This document shows, piece by piece, positions 5,999 through 14,989 of a stretch of 64,000 nt of DNA. A program made the position numbers and the translations under genes. Each line of letters starts with the position of its first letter. Within the stretch, counting starts at the first letter, position 1. The stretch is from an uncultured Sphingomonas sp. (GTDB lineage Bacteria > Pseudomonadota > Alphaproteobacteria > Sphingomonadales > Sphingomonadaceae), in contig NZ_CAJYHX010000008.1 of assembly GCF_913774285.1 (NCBI RefSeq), positions 62,001-126,000 on the forward strand. The letters are read 5' to 3'. Under the pieces are notes generated by a model. It was not told the origin of the DNA. It saw nothing but the letters and a program-made list of their open reading frames with translations, and made no database searches.

Positions 5999-8833
5999 AT
6001 GGCGATCTACCACTTCTCGGCCAAAGTCATGTCCCGCGCTGCCGGATCGAGCGCAGTGGCGGCTGCGGCCTATCGGTCGGCATCACGGCTGCACGATCAG
6101 CGGCTAGGCCGGGACCATGACTTCTCCAACAAGGCCGGCGTCGTGCACAGCGAAGTGCTGCTGCCCGAGAACGCGCCCGAGGCGTGGCGCGACCGCGAGC
6201 CGCTGTGGAACGCTGTCGAGGCCGCCGAGCTGCGCAAGGACGCGCAGCTGGCCCGCGAAATCGAGTTCGCCCTTCCACGCGAGATGCAGCAGGCCGATGG
6301 TATTGGACTAGCTCGGTCGTTCGTCCAGCGCGAATTCGTCGATCGCGGCATGGTCGCCGATCTCAATGTCCATTGGGATATCGGCGCCGATGGACTGGTG
6401 AAGCCCCATGCGCATGTGATGCTGGGACTTCGCGGTGTCAGCGAAAATGGGTTCGGCGCGAAGGTCCGCGACTGGAACCGGACCGAGCTGCTGACCCACT
6501 GGCGCGGAGCCTGGGCGGAGCACGTCAATCAGCGCCTCGCCGAACTCGATATCGACGCGCGGGTCGATCACCGCAGCCTGGAAGCGCAGGGCATCGATCT
6601 GGAGCCCCAGCACAAGATCGGCCCCGCCGCGTCGCGCATGGTGACGCAGGGGCGTTTCAGCGAGCGGCTCGAAGAACATCACGCCATCGCCCTCACCAAT
6701 GGCGAGAAGATCCTTGGCAATCCCAGCATCGCGCTCGACGCGATCACCCACAACCAGGCAACCTTCACCACCCGCGATCTGGCGATGTTCGTGCACCGGC
6801 ATAGCGAGGGGAAGGACCAGTTCGACCAGGTGATGGCGGCGGTGCGAGCATCGCCCGAGCTGGTGAACCTGGGCAAGGACGGGCGCGGCGACGATCGCTT
6901 TACCTCACGCGCGATGCTGGAAACCGAACAGCGGCTCCAACACGCCACTGCGACGCTCGATGCGCGCCGTCACCATGCGGTTGCCGAGCGCCATCTGGAA
7001 CGCGCGCTCGGCGTCGCCGAACAGCGCGGGCTTCGCCTCTCGCCCGAACAGCGTGGCGCGCTGGAGCAGGTGACCGCCGCGAGGGGCATCAGCAGCGTCA
7101 TCGGCTATGCCGGCACCGGCAAGAGCGCGATGCTCGGCGTCGCACGTGAGGCGTGGGAAAAGGCGGGCTATTTTATTCACGGCGCGGCGTTGTCCGGCAT
7201 CGCCGCGGAGAATCTGGAAAGCGGCTCGGGCATCGCGTCGCGCACCATCGCCAGTCTGGAGCATCAATGGGGCCAGGGTCGCGAGTTGCTGACCGACAAA
7301 TCCGTCCTCGTCATCGACGAGGCCGGGATGATCGGCACGCGGCAGATGGAGCGCATTATCCGCGAAGCAGAGAAGCGCGGCGCGAAGGTCGTGCTGGTCG
7401 GCGATCCGCAACAGCTCCAGGCGATCGAAGCGGGTGCTGCGTTCCGCTCGATTGCCGAGCGGCATGGCGCTGTGGAAATCACCACCATCCGCCGCCAGTC
7501 CGAAGACTGGCAGCGCGATGCAACACGACAGCTCGCGACCGGCCGCACCGCCGAAGCGCTGGCCGCCTATACGGAGGCTGGCCATGTCCATGCCGCCGAG
7601 ACGCGCGAAGCTGCTCGTGAGGTGCTGATCGAACGCTGGGACAACGACCGGCAGGCTGCCCCGGAGACCAGCCGCATCATCCTCATCCACACCAATGACG
7701 AAGTGCGCGAGTTGAACACGGCAGCGCGTGACCGGATGCGGGCGGCGCAGATGCTGGGCAGCGACGTTGATCTCGTCGTCGAACGGGGACGCCGATCGTT
7801 TGCGGCGGGCGACCGCATCATGTTCCTCAAGAATGAGCGCAGCCTGGAGGTGAAGAACGGCACGCTGGGCACGATCGAACAGGTCAGCGGAATCGCGATG
7901 CGCGTGCGCACCGATGACGGGCGAAGTGTCGCCTTCGACCTCAAGGATTATGCCCATGTCGATCACGGCTATGCCGCGACCATCCACAAGGCGCAGGGTA
8001 TGACCGTCGACCGTGTCCATGTGCTCGCAACGCCGGGGCTGGACCGTCACGCTGCCTATGTCGCGCTGTCGCGTCATCGGGAGCGTGTCGATCTGCATTA
8101 TGGCCGGGATGATTTCGCCGATGCCGGGCGGCTGGCCCGCACGCTGGCGCGCGAACGCGGGAAGGACATGGCGTCGGACTATACCCGCGCGCCCGACGTG
8201 CAGCCGGCGCTATCGCCAGCGCCGACCCCGCCCCGTCGCGGGATGTTCGACGGGCTGAAGCTCAGCAGCGCGCCAATCCGCATGCCGACCCGGCCCAGTC
8301 CGCTCGAACAGGCGGTGCAGCGATTTGGCCGGGCGGCGCAGGACATCGTCGGCATGAAGCGTCAGGGCTTCGAGCCCCTGCCCCACCAGCGCGAAGCCTT
8401 TGGCAGCGCCCGCAAGGAGATCGAGGCACTTCGCCCCGGCGGCGGCGAAGACATGCGCGTCGCGATGAACAAGGACCCTGCCCTTATCAGCGAAGCCGCG
8501 AATGGCCGCACCTGTCGCGCTATCCAGGCGATGATCGCCGAGGGCGAAATCCGCATCGATGCCGCCAACCGCGCCGACCGCTTCGTCGCCGATTGGCAGA
8601 ACAAGGCGCAGCAGCTGAAAACTCTGGAGCGGAGCGGCGATTACGATGCCGCGCGGTCCACCAGGGATGCCATGACCACGATGGCCAAAGCGCTCCACCG
8701 CGACCCCCAGCTCGAGTCGCTGCTGCGCAATCGCGCACTGGAGCTGGGTTTGAAGTCTCAGGGTGGCGCGTCGATGTCTCACGACCTCCACGAATGGCTC
8801 GGCCGCTCGCGCGGCCTCAACATTGGGATGTAG
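5999..8833 (+). CDS. traA: Ti-type conjugative relaxase-helicase TraA
   Basis: This 944-residue protein nicks oriT, stays bound to the 5' end and unwinds the strand for transfer. The N-terminal MobA/MobL relaxase has the start MAIYHFSAKV, the catalytic tyrosine expected at Y25 (AAAAYRSAS) and the metal-binding histidines H125, H137 and H139 (KPHAHVML). A RecD/TraI-like helicase follows, with Walker A GYAGTGKSAM near residue 370, Walker B LVIDEAGMIG, and the late motif TIHKAQGMTVD. The ATG at 5999 is the family-standard start; upstream codons would enter oriT. It is shorter than the roughly 1100-residue Agrobacterium TraA, mainly in the C-terminus. DUF6118 follows 10 bp on. Confidence 0.93.
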   Translation: MAIYHFSAKVMSRAAGSSAVAAAAYRSASRLHDQRLGRDHDFSNKAGVVHSEVLLPENAPEAWRDREPLWNAVEAAELRKDAQLAREIEFALPREMQQADGIGLARSFVQREFVDRGMVADLNVHWDIGADGLVKPHAHVMLGLRGVSENGFGAKVRDWNRTELLTHWRGAWAEHVNQRLAELDIDARVDHRSLEAQGIDLEPQHKIGPAASRMVTQGRFSERLEEHHAIALTNGEKILGNPSIALDAITHNQATFTTRDLAMFVHRHSEGKDQFDQVMAAVRASPELVNLGKDGRGDDRFTSRAMLETEQRLQHATATLDARRHHAVAERHLERALGVAEQRGLRLSPEQRGALEQVTAARGISSVIGYAGTGKSAMLGVAREAWEKAGYFIHGAALSGIAAENLESGSGIASRTIASLEHQWGQGRELLTDKSVLVIDEAGMIGTRQMERIIREAEKRGAKVVLVGDPQQLQAIEAGAAFRSIAERHGAVEITTIRRQSEDWQRDATRQLATGRTAEALAAYTEAGHVHAAETREAAREVLIERWDNDRQAAPETSRIILIHTNDEVRELNTAARDRMRAAQMLGSDVDLVVERGRRSFAAGDRIMFLKNERSLEVKNGTLGTIEQVSGIAMRVRTDDGRSVAFDLKDYAHVDHGYAATIHKAQGMTVDRVHVLATPGLDRHAAYVALSRHRERVDLHYGRDDFADAGRLARTLARERGKDMASDYTRAPDVQPALSPAPTPPRRGMFDGLKLSSAPIRMPTRPSPLEQAVQRFGRAAQDIVGMKRQGFEPLPHQREAFGSARKEIEALRPGGGEDMRVAMNKDPALISEAANGRTCRAIQAMIAEGEIRIDAANRADRFVADWQNKAQQLKTLERSGDYDAARSTRDAMTTMAKALHRDPQLESLLRNRALELGLKSQGGASMSHDLHEWLGRSRGLNIGM

Positions 8834-8843
8834 GCTCGCGCGC

Positions 8844-9419
8844 ATGAACGATATTTCCCGCCAATATGGCATCGCCGATGATCCCACCCAGGCCTTCGAA
8901 AGCCTGCGGCAGGAGATTTCGCTCCTCCACACAGCCATCCAGGGACTGACCGCCGCGCGCGAGAAAATACCGGATTACAGCCCGACGCTGGGCGCCATCA
9001 GTCGGCAGCTCGCCGCAGTGACCGAAGGCATCGCCCGCATCGAGCAGGCACCGGCCGTGAAACTTACCCCATCCATGATGGTCCAGCAGCTGGCGAAGGC
9101 GGCGGCCGATGCGAGGGCGGATGATAAGCGTCAGATGGATGACGCGCGTGCCGACCTACATAAAGTGATCGGACGGATGGATGGGCTAGTCGTTCGGGCG
9201 CGGTCGACCGATCTCCAGCGTAAGCGCGAGCTACGGATGATGCTCGGCGCATTCCTCTTCGGGATTCTGCTTTGGTCTTTCTTGCCAGGGGTGGTGGCGC
9301 GGTCTCTTCCCGGCAGCTGGCATGTACCGCAGTGGATGGCGGCGCGGACGCTGGGGACGGAACACGCCACTCGCGATAATCGCGTCGCCGACAATGACCA
9401 CATACCTGAGAAAAATTGA
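8844..9419 (+). CDS. DUF6118 family membrane protein
   Basis: A 191-residue protein: a helical N-terminus (MNDISRQYGIADDPTQAFES), probable coiled coil up to about residue 125, one membrane segment near residues 133-152 (MLGAFLFGILLWSFLPGVVA), and a short polar tail. DUF6118 genes regularly follow traA in sphingomonad mobile elements, and this one begins 10 bp after the traA stop. The function is unknown; a membrane-anchored accessory of transfer is a reasonable guess. Confidence 0.78.
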   Translation: MNDISRQYGIADDPTQAFESLRQEISLLHTAIQGLTAAREKIPDYSPTLGAISRQLAAVTEGIARIEQAPAVKLTPSMMVQQLAKAAADARADDKRQMDDARADLHKVIGRMDGLVVRARSTDLQRKRELRMMLGAFLFGILLWSFLPGVVARSLPGSWHVPQWMAARTLGTEHATRDNRVADNDHIPEKN

Positions 9420-9836
9420 CTGCCTCTGGGACCAAACACCTAGCCACCCTCGCTTGCGACCGGCTCTGCCCGACACGTTGAAGCCGAAACGAAAGCTTCC
9501 CGCTCTGTTGGGGACCAGGCAGGCGATCGTGCACCATGGACCGAAGCCGTTAGCCATGCCCCACTCCGCGAGACCTTAAGAAAACCACCCTTTAACGCTA
9601 CCTGGCGAAATTGGTGCGGCTTAAACGGACGCTCTGCCTGCATGGTTGGCAAATCCAAGTGTTTGGCGCATTAGGGTGATTAAGAAAGGTTCTCCTATAT
9701 GCGATCAACATTACCCTTGTTCAGTGAAACTGTAACCAAATCTAGTTTTAGGAGCAGGATAAAATTTTACAGGCGAAGCCTTCTTTTGAGCTCGAACTTG
9801 ATCGGGGCCAGCCAATTATTGAAAGGCGAGTTTGAC
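9420..9836. other. Intergenic stretch, base composition changes
   Basis: No gene is seen. The left part is GC-rich like its neighbours; from about 9560 on the DNA becomes clearly more AT-rich, continuous with the following gene. It should hold the promoter of that gene. The ribosome site AAGGCGAG is at 9823-9830. No repeat or hairpin of note was found. Confidence 0.5.
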
Positions 9837-11348
9837 ATGCTCAAGCCAGACGTGTCATTTGGAACGTCGGCCGCGATTGCAGCCCGTTACAGGTTTGCTA
9901 AACCAGAAGAATTGAGGAAGGTACTATATCAATTCTGCATCGACCTTGACATAGATGAACCAATTTCCATCGCCCTAATGGAAGAAAACAAAGTATTCCA
10001 CAGCAATCTTGTGAAGTTCCTTGAAAATCGCAAAGAATACTTCGCTCCCAGCCCAGCACGGGATTCCCTAGGTCAATCGGCAGCCAACTTTATGGCGGCG
10101 CAGAGTTTCTCACTACTGTTTGACATCGATAACTTTGAAGCAGGAGGCGCTATCTCGGTTCCCCTGGTGCACAAGGTCATGCAGCTTGGCGCTCACGGCC
10201 TCTACCAGCTCGGATGCGCGCAGTTCGAGTCACTGGCGCAGGTCGCCGTTGATATCGCTGAGTGGATTTGCCACAGCCGATACGGCAAGGTGGTTCTTAT
10301 TGAGGCTCCACTTGGGAATACGGTGCCCGTTGCCGTCCTTGCAAGTGTACTTCGTACAAAGGGGGTCATTGTCGATGTCGTAGAATGGGGATGCCCGCGC
10401 AATGATCGCGCTCTTCTTGGGAATACAGTAGCGATTTCGGCTAAAGACCTAGCGACAATCGATTTGATCAAAGAAGCCTCGTTCGTCGTTTACATCGACG
10501 ATGCTATCACAGGAAGTCGCTTCAGCAAAATGGCTGAAGCCCTTCGCAGGGAAATCGGCGCGTCAAGATTTGGAGCGATTGCCCTGCGCGTCCGCATGAA
10601 CGCTAGCGCCGTGCGCGAGACTAGACATGTCCGAGATCTTACTAAGATAAAGCGATGGGCCAATGAAATCGGCATGCCATTCGGTGTAGAAGTTCTTCCT
10701 GACATGCCTCTATTTAACATAGACAGTCACTTGCCAGCTTTGCTTAGCACTCCTTTGGCATGGGGAGACGCCGGGCACGCCGCAGGAAAAAAGAAGATCA
10801 ATCTCCTATTTTATATGATCGATCGATTCGAAGCCATTAGCAAAGAACTTGGTCGAGCTGGGCATAGCGAAGCGAGAGACTTCCTGCACAAACATATTTG
10901 GAGTGAGGATGTAAATGGTGCACAATGGATGGTTTTACCCCATGTGGCTGAAGAAATGCATCGCAGAATAATTAATTCACTTCCGTCCGATTTCTTTGCT
11001 AAAATTCGAGACTCGGCGAAGCGTAATTTCCCTGATGATTACCTGGGCAGGGCAGTTACCATTGCTGAGCTAAGGACACGATCTGACTGGCTAGCATTTT
11101 GTATCCGCGATGCTGCTCTTGAATACATTGGCTCTGAAGACGCCAATTTTTTAAATCGTGCCGTCAACAATCTCAGCCAAGCCGGCTATACGGCAGGGTT
11201 AGACGCGCCGCCTAGAGACCATGATTATGGCCTCTACACTGTTCCGTTAAGTTCCGGTGAAGATATTCTCCATCGCGAGCTGGTACGGCTAACCGTGGCG
11301 CATGCCTCGACGCTTTCTGCACGACTACGCCATAAAGATAATCCATAA
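9837..11348 (+). CDS. Unrecognised protein with phosphoribosyltransferase-type motif, AT-rich
   Basis: I do not recognise this 503-residue protein as a named family. Residues about 172-240 look like a type I phosphoribosyltransferase core: a beta strand VVLIEAPLGN, then at 217-226 VVYIDDAITG, matching the hydrophobic-DDxxTTG pattern that binds PRPP, with Asp221-Asp222. The N-terminal 150 and C-terminal 250 residues are mostly predicted helix. No signal or membrane segment is seen. The ATG at 9837 has AAGGCGAG six nt upstream; the frame is open to an ATG at 9699. Codon use is visibly more AT-rich than the neighbours, indicating recent import. It lies beside the HNH/NACHT operon in a convergent arrangement and is probably also accessory or defence cargo. 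Confidence 0.6.
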   Translation: MLKPDVSFGTSAAIAARYRFAKPEELRKVLYQFCIDLDIDEPISIALMEENKVFHSNLVKFLENRKEYFAPSPARDSLGQSAANFMAAQSFSLLFDIDNFEAGGAISVPLVHKVMQLGAHGLYQLGCAQFESLAQVAVDIAEWICHSRYGKVVLIEAPLGNTVPVAVLASVLRTKGVIVDVVEWGCPRNDRALLGNTVAISAKDLATIDLIKEASFVVYIDDAITGSRFSKMAEALRREIGASRFGAIALRVRMNASAVRETRHVRDLTKIKRWANEIGMPFGVEVLPDMPLFNIDSHLPALLSTPLAWGDAGHAAGKKKINLLFYMIDRFEAISKELGRAGHSEARDFLHKHIWSEDVNGAQWMVLPHVAEEMHRRIINSLPSDFFAKIRDSAKRNFPDDYLGRAVTIAELRTRSDWLAFCIRDAALEYIGSEDANFLNRAVNNLSQAGYTAGLDAPPRDHDYGLYTVPLSSGEDILHRELVRLTVAHASTLSARLRHKDNP

Positions 11349-11690
11349 TAAGGGATGATATAAACCGACCTTCCGGGCGCAGCACCGGAGCGGCGTATAT
11401 TGGTCGACTGCTGCCGGAAGTGGGAGGACGTGCATTGGGACGAAGCCGTCGTTCGTGAGGGTGGCCGTGAAGGTCGGGTTTCGGTTAAACCTAAGGTTTG
11501 CGACCACCCGACGGTTGGCTGAGAACGACCGACGCTGGGCAGGTTGCGGACTGTCACGTTTTGGGCAATCGTTTTGCGAAAGCTGCCATAATCTCTGCTG
11601 CTCCAATACTCGCGCGGAGGCGTCCCACGAAGCAACGCCTATGGTCTCGATGGCGCGGCGTAATGGTAGATCGAGCGCATTGTGGGATAT
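11349..11690. other. Intergenic stretch between convergent cargo genes
   Basis: This lies between the ends of two converging genes. Short open frames on both strands have no protein-like composition and no ribosome sites. Clauses such as GGGCAGGTTGCGGACTGTC recall degenerate intergenic repeats of sphingomonads, but I cannot prove a repeat within this window. No convincing terminator hairpin was found. Confidence 0.4.
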
Positions 11691-12653
11691 CTAGGACACT
11701 CCGGCGCCGCCAGCAACGGGCAAGGTTCCCGCGAACTGGACGACAAATTGGTTGAACCATGCCGCTGCCATTGATGAGTAAGGCGCATCATCAGCTTTGG
11801 CAGCCTTTATCTCCGCAAGAGTGCGGTCGCGCAGCAGGCGCAGCCGTGTCGCGACGCCCGCCGCCGGTGTTCCTGCGAGCTTGACCGCGACCGCAGGCTC
11901 TTCGAGCTCTTGGATCGATGCGGCAAGATCAATCACCATGTCACCGAGGTATTCGAGACGACGCAGTAACCGGGTTCGATCCTCGACGAGCTTCTGGCGA
12001 TTAAGACCGTAGACTTGAATAGACACGGCTCCGCGTTCGGCCTGGGCTTGCGGCCCCGTTGGCAAAATCAGCCCGGCGGGATGATTGGGGTCGAAGCTGT
12101 AGGCGAGGCTAGCCGCTGGATCGTCAATGCACGGATTGAGCAAGAGCGCATGTTCGCCGCTGAAATCGGTCGCATCGTAAATCGCCCGTGCGCCGGTTCC
12201 TGCAAGCGGGAAGCTATCCTTCTTACCGGCCTGTCTGCTGATCGGCTTCGAGGTACGGGCAAGTTCTTCCAGGTTGGTCGAGACCACGAAGACCTGCTGC
12301 CCGCGTTTCCGATTACAATCGATGCAACTGGGGAGGAGATTTGCCCAGTCCATCGCTAACCACCAATAACCGCCATGCGCGGCGTCTTCAGCAACGGCGC
12401 CCTTGGGACGATAGTGTTCGATGTCCACTGGCGCCGTCGCCGCATAGGATGTTTCGCAATAGGCGCATTTGCCGTGAAACAGGAGCTCCAGCGCAAGGCG
12501 GACATCGGCGCGCTTGTACGCCTTATATTCGAACGCCTTCTTGGGGGACGGTTCGTTGCGATGCGCGATCGCATCCGCGAGTTCTTTCGGTCCGGCTGCA
12601 CCCGGCAGCATCGATTTGGGAGTATCGACCGTGTCGCGTTCAACCTTGCGCAT
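11691..12653 (-). CDS. HNH endonuclease (TIGR02646 / PtuB-like)
   Basis: This 320-residue protein has an HNH zinc nuclease core at residues 63-114: CAYC (63-66), DIEHYRPKG with His80, then WANLLPSCIDCNRKRG with Asn105 and Cys110/Cys113. This pattern is that of HNH proteins paired with an ABC-type ATPase in Septu (PtuB) and in some retrons. It is the last gene of a minus-strand operon, starting 2 bp after the stop of the HNH-ATPase gene. The C-terminal half is helical and unassigned. All nuclease residues are intact, so it is probably the DNA- or RNA-cutting effector of the system. Confidence 0.85.
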   Translation of the reverse strand: MRKVERDTVDTPKSMLPGAAGPKELADAIAHRNEPSPKKAFEYKAYKRADVRLALELLFHGKCAYCETSYAATAPVDIEHYRPKGAVAEDAAHGGYWWLAMDWANLLPSCIDCNRKRGQQVFVVSTNLEELARTSKPISRQAGKKDSFPLAGTGARAIYDATDFSGEHALLLNPCIDDPAASLAYSFDPNHPAGLILPTGPQAQAERGAVSIQVYGLNRQKLVEDRTRLLRRLEYLGDMVIDLAASIQELEEPAVAVKLAGTPAAGVATRLRLLRDRTLAEIKAAKADDAPYSSMAAAWFNQFVVQFAGTLPVAGGAGVS

Positions 12654-12655
12654 TG

Positions 12656-14989
12656 TTAAATAGTCTCCAGGGCGCGCAGGATGTCGGCCTTGGCTTCGGC
12701 ACGCAGTTTCGCCAAGGTCTTGCTGCTCGCGTCGCGGCGGTTCTTTAGATAATCCGCCACTGCGCTTTGAACGAGTTGGTGGATTTCACTCGAGCCGACC
12801 GGTAGTGCGCTGGCGATATCTTCCTCGAATTTCTTCAACACAGCTGCGTCGCTGCCGCTCAAAGCGTTGGCACGCTTGTCGCGGATCAGCTCGGCGATAT
12901 GCGCGAGCCGACGGTCGGAATCGGCATCATCACTCGACAGCAGTTGAAAGAAGTCAGAGGTTAGCAACTGCTCGATACGCAGGGTAGCGACCTCGGGCAG
13001 GTCCGGGATTTGTTCGACCAGGATCGGCAGGTTGCTCGCCTGATCGCTGTCGGACGCAGCAACGCGCTGAAGCACGCAAACCTCGCCTTCTCCCATTCCA
13101 CGCAAGCAGAGCGGATCATGGGTCGTGACGATGAATGTCATGCCTGGCAATGCGCTGCGCAAGCTGGTCATCACCTGCACTTTCCAGCGCGGATGGAGGT
13201 GCGCCTCAATCTCGTCGATCAGCACAATGCCCTGCGCGGTCTCGAAGCTCTCGAACTTTTCATAGACCTGCGGATCTAGAAGCCCGCGCATGATGTCACA
13301 CACCATCGCCAGCATCGAGCGGTAGCCCGACGAGACCGACTGCAGCGGCGCCCTGTTGAACCTCACTTCGCCATCCGGATCGGTAATCGACGTGACCATG
13401 CGCAGCTGGCTGCCGACCTTCTGAATCACATCGAACTTGCCCTCGATCGAAAGCAGATCATGGAGAGTGCGGATCACCAGATTGAATGTGTCGGCAGGCA
13501 GGCTCTTCAGCCATGGTTCGGGATTGGAGAGCGTGCTACCGTCGAACAGATTGCGGATATGCTTGTGCGGCGCCGCACGACGCGTCTGCGTCAGATAGCG
13601 CCGAAACGCACCATAGGCGAATACCGGCACTTGCTGATTTCCGAATTCACTGCGGACAATGGGCGAGCCCTGATCGATCATTAGTCTAACTGACTGATCG
13701 TTGACCAGCGTGACCCTCACCTCAGCGCGCTTTGGACTGTCGCGTCGTTCCCCGCCCATTTGCGATGCATCGAGCACCAGGCTCGACCATGGAATATCAA
13801 GCGCGGTACGCGCTGGCCCGCTCGCGAGCGCGAGCGCGATCCCTTCTAGGATCGAGCTTTTGCCGGTGGCGTTCTCGCCGAGAATGACGAGCGATGGCGC
13901 ATTTGGTCCCGGTGCCTCAGGGTTCGGCTGCCGGGGTGCCGTGAACTTCAGGTGAAGCTTCTCAATTGCCTTGAAGTTAGTCAGTTCGACTTCTGAGATC
14001 GGCGTGCGCAGCGAGTAAATCGACGCAAGTCTCCAGCGACCGGAGCGCAGGCCTTCGTCCTCTCGAGCCATGGCGGCGAGGGCATTTTGCACAACATCGG
14101 TTGCGTCGTCGGTGGCGCTGAGCCGTATGAAGAAAGCGCGGATAAATTTGCGAGACGTGCGCCAGCGCACCCCCCTCGACCCGCCGACCCAACGCGCGAT
14201 CCGGCGCAGCATCAGGAACCAACTGCCGCCGAATTCCATCGCATTGAAATCGAACAAAGCCTGCCAGTCCTCGGCATCGGCGTTTGGCGCCTCTTCGGCG
14301 ACCAGGGTCAGCAGCCGATCGATCCGCTCCGCGTAGATCTGGTAGCGCTGACCTCTGCGCTCTTCGCGGTTGAGGTCATAGACCGCCGTGGTGATCTCAC
14401 CACGGCGGGATTCGCCTACGATCTCGCCGTTGAGCTTAGGAATGAGATGCCGCTCAAACCCCCAGTCTTGCACGGGATCGAGGAGGAGCGGTTCTTCCTT
14501 GGGCGGAAACGATGGCCACAATCCGTCGCCGCGCTCGAGATAGTTGTTGATCTGGCGTTTTTGCGGGAGCTGTGTGCGCTCACCTGCAATCGGAAACTGC
14601 GTTTCCAACGGCAGACAGCCTCGGCAGATCGGATAAAGGTTCTGCCATGCATCGGACAGCCATAAGTAATAGAGATGCGCGATGTTCTTGTTGTCGGACA
14701 GCGGTAGCGCATTGCCGGACGGGCGAAAGCGGTGTGCGATCAGATCGTCTCGGGCCTCGCAGAACGCGCATTTCGCCGCCGACATGTCAGCCAGCGCGTC
14801 AACGAGTTCACTGTCATCACTCCGCAGGCCGGGCGGAGGAACCGGTGACTGGGCACGCTGCGAGGGCGGCAAAGCGAAGAACGCCCGCATGCGTTCGCGC
14901 CCCGCGATTGCAGCCTTTGAACGGAGAACGGTCGGGACGTTGTCAGGACGTTCAATCTGTTGCACCTGCCCCTCCCATTCAATCGTCAC
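12656..14989 (-). CDS. ABC-type ATPase with N-terminal HNH-like zinc module (PtuA-like)
   Basis: This 777-residue protein has an N-terminal Cys4/HNH-like part at residues 74-125 (CAFC, IAHRFRPSG with His86, WQNLYPICRGC with Asn117) and a C-terminal SMC/ABC-like ATPase: Walker A GENATGKSS (371-379), signature-like SVSSGYRSML (551-560), Walker B IVLIDEIEAHLHP (588-600) and H-loop TTHDPL (622-627). Septu PtuA proteins share the ATPase type; the extra HNH-like front end is unusual. The start is GTG at 14989, overlapping the NACHT gene by 11 nt, so the two are translationally coupled. The third catalytic HNH residue is not obvious, so the N-terminal module may bind rather than cut. Confidence 0.83.
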   Translation of the reverse strand: MTIEWEGQVQQIERPDNVPTVLRSKAAIAGRERMRAFFALPPSQRAQSPVPPPGLRSDDSELVDALADMSAAKCAFCEARDDLIAHRFRPSGNALPLSDNKNIAHLYYLWLSDAWQNLYPICRGCLPLETQFPIAGERTQLPQKRQINNYLERGDGLWPSFPPKEEPLLLDPVQDWGFERHLIPKLNGEIVGESRRGEITTAVYDLNREERRGQRYQIYAERIDRLLTLVAEEAPNADAEDWQALFDFNAMEFGGSWFLMLRRIARWVGGSRGVRWRTSRKFIRAFFIRLSATDDATDVVQNALAAMAREDEGLRSGRWRLASIYSLRTPISEVELTNFKAIEKLHLKFTAPRQPNPEAPGPNAPSLVILGENATGKSSILEGIALALASGPARTALDIPWSSLVLDASQMGGERRDSPKRAEVRVTLVNDQSVRLMIDQGSPIVRSEFGNQQVPVFAYGAFRRYLTQTRRAAPHKHIRNLFDGSTLSNPEPWLKSLPADTFNLVIRTLHDLLSIEGKFDVIQKVGSQLRMVTSITDPDGEVRFNRAPLQSVSSGYRSMLAMVCDIMRGLLDPQVYEKFESFETAQGIVLIDEIEAHLHPRWKVQVMTSLRSALPGMTFIVTTHDPLCLRGMGEGEVCVLQRVAASDSDQASNLPILVEQIPDLPEVATLRIEQLLTSDFFQLLSSDDADSDRRLAHIAELIRDKRANALSGSDAAVLKKFEEDIASALPVGSSEIHQLVQSAVADYLKNRRDASSKTLAKLRAEAKADILRALETI

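Noticed and set aside
11691..14989. Retron with PtuA/PtuB-type effectors
   Set aside because: HNH plus ATPase pairs occur with retrons, but no reverse transcriptase gene or msr/msd-like RNA is present nearby.
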